A program made the translations under genes and the position numbers. From assembly GCF_029945885.1 (NCBI RefSeq), contig NZ_JAQSDK010000002.1:62001-126000 (forward strand): DNA of 64,000 nucleotides, written 5' to 3'. The DNA is from Brevundimonas sp. (GTDB taxonomy: Bacteria; Pseudomonadota; Alphaproteobacteria; Caulobacterales; Caulobacteraceae). The notes under the pieces were generated by a model, which did not search any database, was not told the origin of the DNA, and worked only from the letters and a program-made list of their open reading frames with translations. Shown here one piece after another: positions 24,272-32,927 of this stretch (position 1 is its first letter; every line of letters starts with the position of its first letter).

Positions 24272-25600
24272 GTGAAACCATTAATGCTGGCCATTGCGGC
24301 CATTGTGTTTGCTGCAGCGCCGGCCAGCGCCCGGCAAACGTCCGTAACCCCTACGGCTTCCCCTGATGGGGGAACCGTGTTCGTGCAGGCGGGGCGGGTT
24401 CTGGCCGACCCGTCGACGGGAATTGTGCTGCGCGATAAAACTCTCGTGATCAGAGGGAACCAGGTCGTCGAAATCCGCGACGGCTTCGTTTCCGGCAGCG
24501 AAACCGGCGATCGGACCGTGGATCTGCGCGACGGCTTCGTCCTGCCGGGACTGATTGACAGCCATGTGCATCTGACCAGCCAGCAGAACCCGAACCAGCG
24601 TCTGGAAGAGGTGACCCAGTCCAGCGCCGACCAGGCCATTCGCGGGGCCCTCTATGCCCGCCGGACCCTGATGGCCGGCTTTACCACCGTCGCCGATCTG
24701 GGCGCGGCCAATGACGCCATCTTCGCCCTGCGCGACGGGATCGCGGCCGGCGAGGTCCCGGGACCCCGGGTGATCGCTTCCGGATCGGCGGTCTCGATCC
24801 ACGGCGGCCACGGCGACATCAACGGCTTCCGCGAAGACGTCATGCATCTGCTGTCGTCCGAGAGCGTCTGTTCCGGGCCGGAGGACTGTATGCGCGCGGT
24901 GCGGACCCAGGTCCGGGCCGGGGCCGACATCATCAAGATCACGGCCACGGGCGGGGTGCTGTCGAACACGGCCGCCGGTCTGGGCCAGCAGTTCGCCGAC
25001 GCCGAACTGGCCGCGATCGTCGAGGTCGCGCACCGGATGGGCCGTCAGGTCACCGCCCACGCCCACGGCGTCGACGGCATCAACGCCTTCCTGCGTGCCG
25101 GCGGCGACTCGATCGAGCACGGCACCTATCTGGATGCGGAATCGATCCGGTTGTTCCGGCGCGAGGGCACCTATCTGGTGCCGACGCTGCTGGCCGGGGA
25201 TTTCGTGGCCCGCATCGCCGCCGGTCCGGACAATTTCTTCACCCCGGCCCAGACGGCCAAGGCGCTGGAAGCGGGTCCAAAGATGCTGGACATGGCGCGC
25301 CGCGCCCATGACGGCGGCGTGCGCATCGCCTTCGGCACCGACAGCGGCGTCTCGGCCCACGGTGACAACGCCCGGGAGTTCGCCCTGCTGGTTCAGGCCG
25401 GGATGACCCCGCTGGAGGCGGTACGGTCAGCCACGGTGGTGGCGGCCGACCATCTGCGGATTGCCGGTCAGGCCGGTCGGATCACCGTCGGCATGCCGGC
25501 CGATCTGATCGCCGTGTCCGGGGACCCGCTCAGCGACGTCACCGTGCTGGAACATGTGCGCTTCGTGATGAAGGGCGGGGTGGTTTACCGGGAAGAGTAG
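24272..25600 (+). CDS. Secreted amidohydrolase (Xaa-Pro dipeptidase-like)
   Basis: 442-residue metal-dependent hydrolase with a clear signal peptide (cleavage after ASA, near residue 21). Metal ligands are seen as DSHVHL (HxH), the Lys in DIIKITATGG, His in TAHAHG and SIEHGTY, and Asp in AFGTDSGV. The C-terminal composite domain ends GVVYREE. This subgroup includes prolidase-like and imidazolonepropionase-like enzymes. The periplasmic location suggests turnover of peptides or cyclic amides; the substrate is not known. A REP pair follows its stop by five bases. Confidence 0.88.
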   Translation: MKPLMLAIAAIVFAAAPASARQTSVTPTASPDGGTVFVQAGRVLADPSTGIVLRDKTLVIRGNQVVEIRDGFVSGSETGDRTVDLRDGFVLPGLIDSHVHLTSQQNPNQRLEEVTQSSADQAIRGALYARRTLMAGFTTVADLGAANDAIFALRDGIAAGEVPGPRVIASGSAVSIHGGHGDINGFREDVMHLLSSESVCSGPEDCMRAVRTQVRAGADIIKITATGGVLSNTAAGLGQQFADAELAAIVEVAHRMGRQVTAHAHGVDGINAFLRAGGDSIEHGTYLDAESIRLFRREGTYLVPTLLAGDFVARIAAGPDNFFTPAQTAKALEAGPKMLDMARRAHDGGVRIAFGTDSGVSAHGDNAREFALLVQAGMTPLEAVRSATVVAADHLRIAGQAGRITVGMPADLIAVSGDPLSDVTVLEHVRFVMKGGVVYREE

Positions 25601-25604
25601 AGAT

Positions 25605-25772
25605 CCTTCTCCCCTTGCGGGAGAAGGTCGCAGGCCGAAGGCCTGACGGATGAGGGGTCACACCGGCGGGTTCCGTCGGGCCGTCGTTGGATGAGGCCAA
25701 GGTCGGAGAGACCCCTCATCCGACCCGCTGCGCAGTCATCCCTTCTCCCGCAAGGGGAGAAGGGATGACTGC
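25605..25772. repeat. Inverted pair of REP-like hairpins
   Basis: The left element (25605-25660) contains CCTTCTCCCCTTGCGGGAGAAGG, a hairpin CAGGCC-GAA-GGCCTG and GGATGAGGGGT. The right element (25711-25772) is inverted, with ACCCCTCATCC, a hairpin CGCTGCGCAG and CCTTCTCCCGCAAGGGGAGAAGG. They are separated by about 50 bases with no gene. The arrangement is that of the DUF559 cassettes without cargo. The right element forms the 3' end of lpxK. Confidence 0.85.
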
Positions 25773-26768
25773 GGCGGCCAGCAGCTCTGTGAACCCCGCC
25801 TCATCGTCAAAGACCGCCGTCACCGGCCATGAGATCACGCGCTCGCGCCATTCCGGGGGCAGGCGGGACCAGTCCTTTTCGGTGGTGATCAGCCGGGCGT
25901 CGAATACGGCGGCCCGGTCGGTCAGGGCGCGCAGGTCGGCCTCGCGGAAGGCGGCGTGGTCGGGGAAGGCGGCGAATTCGACCAGATCGGCCCCGGCGGC
26001 CTTCAGGGCGCGCTCGACCTTCCACGGCTTGGCGATGCCGGCGAAGCCCATCAACGGGCCGGACGGCGGCGCGGCGGCGGGCTGCAGCCGGGCGATGAAG
26101 ACCGGCAGGGCCCCGAAGGTGGCGACCAGTTCCGGATCGGCCGCGGCCATGTCGGCGGGCAGCAGGATGACCACGGCGTCGGCGCGGGCCAGGCCGGCCT
26201 GCAGCGGTTCGCGCATCGGGCCGGACGGGAAGACCGCCCCGTCGCCGAACGGCCATTCATGGTCGCGGGTCTCGCCGTCGACGATGATCAGGCTGAGCGT
26301 CTTGGCCAGCGCCGGATTCTGATGGCCGTCGTCCAGCACCACGGCTTCGGCTCCGGCAGCAGCGGCGGCGCGGGCCCCGGCGACGCGGTCGTGGGCGATC
26401 CAGGCGGGACTGTCGAGGGCCAGCATCAGCGGTTCGTCACCGACGTCGGCGGCGGTGTGGACGGCGGGATCGACACGGACCGGCCCCGCGAGCCGGCCGC
26501 CATAGCCGCGCGACAGGGCCTGGGCCTCGATCCCGGCGGCGCGCAGCAGGCGCAGGACCTCACGCGCGACCGGGGTCTTGCCCGAGCCGCCGACGGTCAG
26601 ATTGCCGATCGAGATCACCGGGACGCCCACGGCCTCGGGCGTGGTGCGGGCGATGCGGCGGGCGGTGACGGCGGCCCAGAGCCAGCCGGCCGGGCGCAGC
26701 AGCATCCGCGTCACCGGCGCGTGGCGGCGTTCGCGGTCATACCACCAGCGGGGCGTCGACAGGCTCAT
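25716..26768 (-). CDS. lpxK: Tetraacyldisaccharide 4'-kinase
   Basis: 350-residue inner-membrane-associated kinase that phosphorylates the lipid A precursor disaccharide-1-phosphate. The P-loop is GNLTVGGSGKTP (residues 55-66); LSRGYGG, VVLDDGHQNP and TTEKDWSRLPP are family motifs. The start ATG overlaps the waaA stop by 4 bases. Odd feature: the last 17 residues (AVIPSPLAGEGMTAQRVG) are encoded by a REP-like repeat at 25711-25772, so the natural C-terminus has been replaced or extended. Conserved motifs lie well upstream, so activity is probably kept. Confidence 0.95.
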   Translation of the reverse strand: MSLSTPRWWYDRERRHAPVTRMLLRPAGWLWAAVTARRIARTTPEAVGVPVISIGNLTVGGSGKTPVAREVLRLLRAAGIEAQALSRGYGGRLAGPVRVDPAVHTAADVGDEPLMLALDSPAWIAHDRVAGARAAAAAGAEAVVLDDGHQNPALAKTLSLIIVDGETRDHEWPFGDGAVFPSGPMREPLQAGLARADAVVILLPADMAAADPELVATFGALPVFIARLQPAAAPPSGPLMGFAGIAKPWKVERALKAAGADLVEFAAFPDHAAFREADLRALTDRAAVFDARLITTEKDWSRLPPEWRERVISWPVTAVFDDEAGFTELLAAAVIPSPLAGEGMTAQRVG

Positions 26769-28060
26769 CGGCGTTTCCGGGGCGGGGCCGGCGGCAGCAG
26801 GGACTGGAGCGCGGCCCACAGCCGGTCGAGACCGGCCCCGGCCTCGGCGGCGGCGCGGCGGCCGCGGTCGCCCATAGCCCTGGCCGCCACCGGGTCAGCC
26901 AGCAGCGGGGCGATGATCGCGGGCAGGTCGGCGGGCGAGCGGGCCACGGCCAGACCTCCGGCCTCGACCAGGGTGCGGGTGATGGCGGACCAGTTGGAGA
27001 CATCGGGGCCGGTGACGGCCGGCTTGCCCAGCCGGGCCGGTTCCAGCGGATTGTGGCCGCCGACCGGCGGCTTCTCCAGCGCGGCGGAGAAGGAACCGCC
27101 CATCACCACGACATCGGCCAGGCGCAGGAACAGCCCCATCTCGCCGAGGGTGTCGGCCAGATAGATGTCGGTGCGGGAATCGAGCGGCTGGCCCGAGGCG
27201 CGACCGGCGATTTTGAAGCCCTCGCGGGTCAGGGCGGCGGCGATGGCGGCGCTGCGTTCAGGGTGGCGCGGCACCAGGATCAGGCACAGACGGTCGGCCA
27301 GGGCGTCCAGGGCCCGCACCAGGGCCAGTTCCTCGCCATCGTGGGTGCTGGCGGCGACCACGACCGGCCGCTCGCCGATGGCGGCGCTGAGGGCGGTGAA
27401 GGCGGCGCGGTCATGGGGCAGGGGCGCGCCGGACAGTTTCAGGTTCACCTGGCCGTCGATGCGGGCCCCGAGGCCTTCCAGCCGGGCCGCGGACGGATCG
27501 TCCTGCGGCAGGATGAGGGCGAAGGCCCCGAGCAGGCGCCGGGCGGCCCCCGGCACCCGGGCCCAGCCGGCGGCGGTCCTGTCGGTGATCCGGGCGCTGA
27601 CCAGGGCCAGGTTCGCGCCGCGGGCCCGGGCGGCGAGGATCAGATTGGGCCACAGCTCGCTCTCGACGAAGACGCCCAGCGTCGGCTGCCAGTGGTCGAG
27701 GAAGGCCGCCACGGCCCCGGGGGTGTCGACCGGGGCGAACTGGTGGATCACGCCGGGTGGCAGGCGCCGGGCCAGCAGGGTGGCTGAGGTCAATGTGCCG
27801 GAGGTGACGAGAACAGTCAGGTCAGGGCGCTCGCGCACGAACCGTTCGGCCAACGGCAGCAGGGACAGGGTCTCGCCGACGCTGACCCCGTGCAGCCAGA
27901 CCAGGTCGCCGGCGGGCCGTTTCAGGCCGGCGACGCCCAGGCGTTCGTCGACGCGGGCGGCGTCCTCCTTGCCCTGTTTGACGCGGGCGTCCAGCAGGCG
28001 CGGGGCCAGAGGCTCCAGCAGCCGGGTGGCCAGGCGATAGAGGAACAGGGCCGGGCTCAC
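26765..28060 (-). CDS. waaA: 3-deoxy-D-manno-octulosonic acid transferase
   Basis: 431-residue GT30 glycosyltransferase that adds Kdo to lipid IVA. An N-terminal membrane anchor region (VSPALFLYRLATRLLEPLAPRLL) precedes VWLHGVSVGETLSLLPL, FVESELWPNLI, VLVSARI-type and the C-terminal LVPRHPERS ... GGHNPLEPA blocks. The start is GTG at 28060, one base after the DUF374 stop; an upstream frame to 28111 overlaps that gene and is not used. Number of Kdo units added cannot be predicted. Confidence 0.95.
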   Translation of the reverse strand: MSPALFLYRLATRLLEPLAPRLLDARVKQGKEDAARVDERLGVAGLKRPAGDLVWLHGVSVGETLSLLPLAERFVRERPDLTVLVTSGTLTSATLLARRLPPGVIHQFAPVDTPGAVAAFLDHWQPTLGVFVESELWPNLILAARARGANLALVSARITDRTAAGWARVPGAARRLLGAFALILPQDDPSAARLEGLGARIDGQVNLKLSGAPLPHDRAAFTALSAAIGERPVVVAASTHDGEELALVRALDALADRLCLILVPRHPERSAAIAAALTREGFKIAGRASGQPLDSRTDIYLADTLGEMGLFLRLADVVVMGGSFSAALEKPPVGGHNPLEPARLGKPAVTGPDVSNWSAITRTLVEAGGLAVARSPADLPAIIAPLLADPVAARAMGDRGRRAAAEAGAGLDRLWAALQSLLPPAPPRKRR

Positions 28061-28061
28061 G

Positions 28062-28748
28062 TCAGACCCGTTCCAGACCGACGAGGGCGTCCGCCTCGGC
28101 CTCGACGGCATTCAGGCGATCGGTCCAGTCGCGGGCGACCTGGGCCGGGTCGACCCCTTCGGGATAGTCGGTGCGGTCCCAGACGATGGCCCCGCGCCCG
28201 AACGGCAGGGGCAGCAGGGCCCGGTCCCAGCTGTTCAGCCGGATGGCGGGGTTGCAGGACAGGCCGACCAGCAGGACCGGAACCTTTGACAGCCGGGCCA
28301 GCAGGGGCGTGCCCTCGGCCATCTTCCGGGCCGGTCCGCGCGGACCGTCCGGGGTGATGGCCAGACCCCCGACCTTGAGCTGGCGCAGGCCGTCGCGCAG
28401 GGCCTGGGAGCCGCCCTTGGCGCGATCGGCCTTGTCCTTGTTGGCCGAGGAGCCGCGCACGGCGGGGAAGCCCTGCAGGGCCACGGCCCGGGCGATGAAC
28501 TGGCCGTCCGGGCTGAGCGAGATCAGGGCCTTGGGAGACTGGGCCCGGTCGAGGGGCCAGCAGGCCGGACTGAGACCGATGCGCGAGTGCCAGAAGGCGC
28601 ACAGTACGCCGCTGTCGCTGTCCCAGACGGTCTCGGCCGCCGCCGCATTGACGTGGGTCCAGCGGATGGTGGCGAAGCAGAACTGCATCCACCGGGCCAG
28701 AAGCCAGGCCAGCACGGCCTGGATGACCGGGTTGCGCAGCGGCCTCAT
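28062..28748 (-). CDS. DUF374 lysophospholipid acyltransferase-family protein
   Basis: 228-residue inner-membrane protein. The DUF374 blocks VLCAFWHSRIGL, ISLSPDGQFIARAV, RGSSANKDKA-type and ITPDGPRGPARKMAEGTPLLA are all present. In alphaproteobacteria this family sits beside waaA and lpxK, and it is thought to act in lipid A or phospholipid acylation. I start at 28748 (MRPLRNPVIQ); the extra residues of the longer frame are translated from a repeat (28766-28800). The stop is one base from the waaA GTG, so the genes are one transcript. Confidence 0.88.
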   Translation of the reverse strand: MRPLRNPVIQAVLAWLLARWMQFCFATIRWTHVNAAAAETVWDSDSGVLCAFWHSRIGLSPACWPLDRAQSPKALISLSPDGQFIARAVALQGFPAVRGSSANKDKADRAKGGSQALRDGLRQLKVGGLAITPDGPRGPARKMAEGTPLLARLSKVPVLLVGLSCNPAIRLNSWDRALLPLPFGRGAIVWDRTDYPEGVDPAQVARDWTDRLNAVEAEADALVGLERV

Positions 28749-28765
28749 GGGGCCACGCCCGAAAG

Positions 28766-28945
28766 CCCTCCCCTCGAGGGGGAGGGTTGGGTTGGGTGGG
28801 CGCACGATGGTCGTGATGGGGTCACGAGACCCAGTCGGAGTCCTGAAGCCTCACGGATGTCGGCGTGCCTCCACCCCATCCCCCGACCGTTCGTCGGCTC
28901 GCCTCCGGCGACCCTTCCTCCACCCCCTCGAGGGGCAGGGGAGAT
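28766..28945. repeat. C/G-rich inverted repeat pair
   Basis: CCTCCCCTCGAGGGGGAGGG at 28766-28786 and CCCCCTCGAGGGGCAGGGG near 28925-28945 are related palindromes about 140 bases apart. The 210 bases between the acyltransferase and exporter genes hold no credible gene. Confidence 0.55.
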
Positions 28946-28959
28946 GTTCGGGCCTCCCA

Positions 28960-30807
28960 TCAACTGACCGCCGCCACGCTGACGGGATCGCCGTCCAGGG
29001 ACTGTTGTCTGGCCAGGCGCGAATACAGGCCGCCGAGACGGACCAGCTGGTCGTGGCTGCCGGTCTCGACGATACGGCCGTCGGCGATGACGTGGATGCG
29101 GTCGGCGTTGCGAACCGTGGACAGGCGGTGGGCGATCATCAGGGTGGCGCGGCCCTGCATCAGCCGCTCCAGCGCCGCCTGGACCAGGGCCTCGCTCTCG
29201 GTGTCCAGCGCCGAGGTGGCCTCGTCCAGCAGCAGGATCGGGGCGTCCTTGAGGAAGGCACGGGCGATGGCGATGCGCTGACGCTGGCCGCCGGAGAGAC
29301 GCAGCCCGGCCTCGCCGGCCCGGGTGCCATAGCCCTGGGGCAGGGCGGTGATGAACTCATGGGCGGCGGCGGCCTGGGCCGCCTCGACGATGGCCTCGGC
29401 GGCCGCGCCCGGGCGGCCATAGGCGATGTTGGCGGCGATGGTGTCGTCGAACAGGAAGGGCTCCTGGGTCACCAGGGCGATGCGGGCGCGCAGGTCATGG
29501 ATCCGGAGGTTGCGGATGTCCTCGCCATTGATGGTCACCGCCCCCGAGGTCACGTCATAGAAGCGCGGCAGCAGGGACAGCAGGGTGCTCTTGCCGCCGC
29601 CGGACGGGCCGACCAGGGCCACGGTCTCGCCGGGGGCGACGCTCAGCGACACATCCGCCAGGGTCGGGGCCCCGCCACCGGTCGCCGGGGCATAGGCGAA
29701 GGCGACGCGATCGAAGGCGATGGTGGTCGGACCCTCGGCCAGGGCGTGGGCATCGGCGGCCTCGCGGATCTCGGGCTGGATGTCGAGGGCCGCGAACAGC
29801 CGACGCGCGGCGGTCAGGCCCTCGGCCATCACCGTCTGCAGATTGGTCACCTGGCGCAGCGACTGGCCGGCGGCCATCAGCAGGGCGATGAAGGCCGCGA
29901 AGGCCCCGACGGTGATGGAGCCGTCCTTGGCGCGCCAGCCGGCATAGGCCATCACGGCGGCGACCACGATCATGGCCACCAGATTGCTGGCCGGTCCGGC
30001 GAAGGCGCGGGCGTCGGCGCTCTTGATCACATGGCGCTGGCGGCGGTCGACGACCTCGGCCACCCGGGCCTCCTCGGCGGCCTCGCGATTCTCGATCTTG
30101 ATCAGCCGGACCCCGTCGAGGTTCTCCATCAGGGCCGTCGACAGGTTTTCGGTCTCGGTCATGGCCCCACGCGTCGCCTTGCGCGTCCGTTTCGAGAAGC
30201 GGCGCATCACCAGGCTGACCGCGGGCACGCCCAGCAGGACGATCAGGGTCAGGTTCCGGTCGATGAAGGCCATGGCGGCGATCACGGCCAGCAGGGTCAG
30301 GGCGTTCTGGGTGTAGGCGACGACGCCGTTGGTGAAGGCCTCGCGCACCAGATTGGCGTCGAACAGGACCGAGGAGACGAAGCTGCCGGAATGCTGGCTG
30401 CGCAGTCGGGCCAGGTCGGCGCGGATCATGGCCGCGAACAGCCGGACCTGGATGTCACCGACGATGCCGTGGCCGAGGCGGTTGACGAGGGCGGCCTGGC
30501 ACAGGGCGGCGACGGTCCAGACCAGGGCCACGGCGACGATGGTCAGCGGGATGGCCACCACGGCATGGCCGGGGGCGATGGTGATGAACCCCCAAAGCAG
30601 GATCGGCGTGTCCTGTTGCGCGAACAGGCCGTTGATGGCCGGCTCCAGCAGTTTCAGCGTCAGGGCCGACATCCCGCCGGCGATGGCGGCGCACAGCATC
30701 GAGGTGAACAGGGCGGCCTTGTGATGCGCCAGGTAGTCACGCCAGATCCGCGCCAGCAGCGGGCGGAGCGGCTCTTTCTCGTCGGCGGCGGGCGCGGGCG
30801 TGGTCAT
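28960..30807 (-). CDS. MsbA-type lipid A export ABC transporter
   Basis: 615-residue half-transporter with fused membrane and ATPase domains. Six hydrophobic segments lie in residues 30-330. The ATPase shows Walker A GPSGGGKST, signature LRLSGGQRQRIAIARAF, Walker B ILLLDEATSALD and the H-loop IAHRLSTV. The location in the lipid A cluster points to flipping of lipid A across the inner membrane, as MsbA does. It is separated from the downstream acyltransferase by the repeat region 28766-28945. Divergent from a plus-strand phosphatase gene. Confidence 0.9.
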   Translation of the reverse strand: MTTPAPAADEKEPLRPLLARIWRDYLAHHKAALFTSMLCAAIAGGMSALTLKLLEPAINGLFAQQDTPILLWGFITIAPGHAVVAIPLTIVAVALVWTVAALCQAALVNRLGHGIVGDIQVRLFAAMIRADLARLRSQHSGSFVSSVLFDANLVREAFTNGVVAYTQNALTLLAVIAAMAFIDRNLTLIVLLGVPAVSLVMRRFSKRTRKATRGAMTETENLSTALMENLDGVRLIKIENREAAEEARVAEVVDRRQRHVIKSADARAFAGPASNLVAMIVVAAVMAYAGWRAKDGSITVGAFAAFIALLMAAGQSLRQVTNLQTVMAEGLTAARRLFAALDIQPEIREAADAHALAEGPTTIAFDRVAFAYAPATGGGAPTLADVSLSVAPGETVALVGPSGGGKSTLLSLLPRFYDVTSGAVTINGEDIRNLRIHDLRARIALVTQEPFLFDDTIAANIAYGRPGAAAEAIVEAAQAAAAHEFITALPQGYGTRAGEAGLRLSGGQRQRIAIARAFLKDAPILLLDEATSALDTESEALVQAALERLMQGRATLMIAHRLSTVRNADRIHVIADGRIVETGSHDQLVRLGGLYSRLARQQSLDGDPVSVAAVS

Positions 30808-30885
30808 GGTTCTCGGTCGGACGGGACGGGCGGCAAGTCAAGCCGGGTGGATGACGCGCGCGGCCGGAGCCGCTATGGCCGTGAC

Positions 30886-31554
30886 ATGGCGCGATACGAC
30901 CTGAGCACCCGGATAGGCCGATTCAAGGCGGGCTGGGACTATATCTGGCAGGACCATGCGTTTCTGCGGGTCTGGTTCATGAACGCCCACTGGCTGGGCC
31001 CCGATCTGGTGCGCACCAACCAGCCGTCGCCACGACAGCTGGCCCACTGGAAACGCCAGGGAATCCGGACGGTCATCAACCTGCGGGGCAGCGAGCGGGA
31101 CGAGGCCTGGTTCGCGCTGGAGAAGGACGCCTGCGAACGGCTGGGCCTGACCCTGATCAGCGCGCCGCTGGATTCACGCGATCCGCCGCAGCGCGACCGC
31201 ATCCACCGGGCGCGCGAGCTGTTCCGCACGATCGAATATCCGGCCCTGATCCACTGCAAGTCGGGGGCGGACCGGGCCGGGATGATGGCGGTCTTCTATC
31301 GCCATTTCCATCTGGGCGAACCGATGTCCGAGGCGATCGGCCAACTGTCCAAGACCTATCTGCACCACCGCGAGGGACTGACCGGGGTGCTGGACTATAC
31401 GCTGGAGCTTTATCTGCGCGACATTGAACCGACCGGGGTCAGTTTCATCGACTGGGTCGACAGCGACGCCTACGATCCGAAGGCGATCCGGGCGGCGTTC
31501 AAGGCCGGCTGGTGGGGCACATTGCTGACCGAGAAACTGCTGCGCCGCGAATAG
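30886..31554 (+). CDS. Dual-specificity/tyrosine-type protein phosphatase
   Basis: 222-residue Cys-dependent phosphatase. The P-loop is HCKSGADRAG, with the nucleophile Cys124 and Arg130 (HCX5R). Nearby APLDSRDPP may supply the general acid. The remainder (WFMNAHWLGPDLVRTNQPS ... TVINLRGS) is typical of bacterial DSP-like proteins. The start ATG at 30886 is placed by the end of a very long open frame upstream that lies antisense to lipid A genes and is not coding. It is the only plus-strand gene in the lipid A block, placed between DUF4170 and the exporter. A role in lipid or protein dephosphorylation is possible. Confidence 0.87.
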   Translation: MARYDLSTRIGRFKAGWDYIWQDHAFLRVWFMNAHWLGPDLVRTNQPSPRQLAHWKRQGIRTVINLRGSERDEAWFALEKDACERLGLTLISAPLDSRDPPQRDRIHRARELFRTIEYPALIHCKSGADRAGMMAVFYRHFHLGEPMSEAIGQLSKTYLHHREGLTGVLDYTLELYLRDIEPTGVSFIDWVDSDAYDPKAIRAAFKAGWWGTLLTEKLLRRE

Positions 31555-31557
31555 GGC

Positions 31558-31770
31558 TCAGCCCCAGGGGCCGCGCGGGCGGCCGCCGGGGCGGGGGGCG
31601 TCACCGCCCTGGCCCTGGCGCTGGGCGCGGCGGCCCGCCTCCCACGCCTTGAACCAGCGGGCGTAGTTGCGTTCGCGCGGCAGGACGAACAGCCAGAACA
31701 CCAGCAGGGCCAGCAGCGAGGCGAGGGCGAACAGCGCCTGCCCGTCGAGGGTTTGGCCGAAAACGGTCAT
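31558..31770 (-). CDS. Small single-span membrane protein
   Basis: 70-residue protein starting MTVFGQTLDG. One strong membrane helix (QALFALASLLALLVFWLFVLP) is followed by a cytosolic basic, Gly/Pro-rich tail (RERNYARWFKAWEAGRR ...). No family recognised. Upstream frame to 31950 is out of character and ignored. Positioned last in the TldD-CysQ-DUF4170 series and convergent with the phosphatase gene, 3 bases apart. Confidence 0.55.
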   Translation of the reverse strand: MTVFGQTLDGQALFALASLLALLVFWLFVLPRERNYARWFKAWEAGRRAQRQGQGGDAPRPGGRPRGPWG

Positions 31771-31850
31771 CTGGGGAACTCCGGGCAGGGGGCGGTCGTG
31801 CAGCGGTAGCGCGTCAGGCGCGCGACCGTTCCCGAAGGAGTCGGTCAGAG

Positions 31851-32099
31851 CTAGTGGGCGTCGCCGCGCGGGTCGATCATCCGGTGCGCATGCAGGATGA
31901 AATAGCGCATATGGGCATTGTCGACCGTGGCCTGGGCCCGGGCCTTCCACACCTTTTTCGCCTCGTCATAGCTGCCGTAGGCCCCGACGAATTCGACCTT
32001 GGACAGGTCGCGGAACACCGGGGCGTCGAGGTGGCGCAATTCGCCGCCGATGACGAGGTGCAGCAGCTGCGGGGATTCGGTTTCGACGGGAGCGGTCAT
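31851..32099 (-). CDS. DUF4170 protein
   Basis: 82-residue protein of the DUF4170 family: LLHLVIGGELRHLDAPVFRDLSKVEFVGAYGSYDEAKKVWKARAQATVDNAHMRYFILHAHRM. The family is alphaproteobacterial, of unknown function, and typically found with cysQ and lipid A genes, as here. It lies 21 bases downstream of the cysQ-like gene on the same strand. The gene probably belongs to the same operon. Confidence 0.88.
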   Translation of the reverse strand: MTAPVETESPQLLHLVIGGELRHLDAPVFRDLSKVEFVGAYGSYDEAKKVWKARAQATVDNAHMRYFILHAHRMIDPRGDAH

Positions 32100-32120
32100 G
32101 CGGGGCGTCCGGGAAGAGGA

Positions 32121-32927
32121 TTATTCCGCCAGCGGGATAGGCGCACAACGGCGCACGATCAACGGGTGAAGCGCCGGCGCGGCGCAGATCAGGCTGCTTT
32201 GCCGCGGATCGGGGCGGTTGAACTGCCACGGGCGGCCGTGATGGTCGCTGACCCGGCCGCCGGCCTCCTCGGCGATCAGGGCGCCGGCGGCGATGTCCCA
32301 GTCCCATTTCGGCGTCAGGGCGATGGCGGCGTCGAAGGCCCCGGCGGCGACCAGGGCCATGCGATAGGCGATGGCATTGCGTTTCTCGAACCGCATCGCC
32401 GGCCAGGGCTCGGGCCAGATCGGCCCTTCCAGCAGCCGGGCATCGGCCAGTACCGAGGCGTCATCCAGGGTGGTGACGTCCGAGGCGGTAATCGGCCGGT
32501 CGTTGAGGAAGGCTCCGCCGCCGCGGGTGGCGACGAAGGTCTCGTTCAGGGCCGGGGCATGGATGACGGCGGCTACGGGGACGCCGTTCTCGACCACGGC
32601 GATGGGGACACACCACCACGGCGCATTCTTCATATAGGCGACCGTGCCGTCGATCGGATCGACGATGAAGATCCGCTCGCACGACAGCCGTTCAGGACCG
32701 TCGGCGGTCTCTTCCGACAGCCAGCCATAGTCGGGCCGCGCCCCCAGCAAGGTGTCCTTCAGCAGGGCATCGACCGCCATGTCGGCATGGGTCACTGGCG
32801 AGCCGCCGGTCTTTGACCAGATCTTCAGTCCACGCGCGCGTTCGGCCAGGGCCAGGTCGCCGGCGGCGCGGGCGGCGTCACGGATCAGGTTAAGGTCCTG
32901 AATGAAGTCTTCGCTGTAAGGGGTCAT
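32121..32927 (-). CDS. CysQ/inositol-monophosphatase family phosphatase
   Basis: 268-residue metal-dependent phosphatase. The metal motifs are LSEETADGPE, FIVDPIDGTVAYMKNAPWWC and WDIAAGALIAEEAGG. In this family these act on 3'-phosphoadenosine 5'-phosphate, inositol phosphates or sugar phosphates. Placement between TldD/PmbA and DUF4170 next to lipid A genes is common in alphaproteobacteria. The start overlaps the upstream gene by 4 bases (ATGA). A specific substrate cannot be assigned. Confidence 0.87.
   Translation of the reverse strand: MTPYSEDFIQDLNLIRDAARAAGDLALAERARGLKIWSKTGGSPVTHADMAVDALLKDTLLGARPDYGWLSEETADGPERLSCERIFIVDPIDGTVAYMKNAPWWCVPIAVVENGVPVAAVIHAPALNETFVATRGGGAFLNDRPITASDVTTLDDASVLADARLLEGPIWPEPWPAMRFEKRNAIAYRMALVAAGAFDAAIALTPKWDWDIAAGALIAEEAGGRVSDHHGRPWQFNRPDPRQSSLICAAPALHPLIVRRCAPIPLAE

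Noticed and set aside
28171..30885. Very long plus-strand open frame leading into the phosphatase gene
   Set aside because: It is antisense to the well-supported msbA and acyltransferase genes and translates into Gly/Gln/Arg-rich low-complexity sequence, a common artefact in high-GC DNA.
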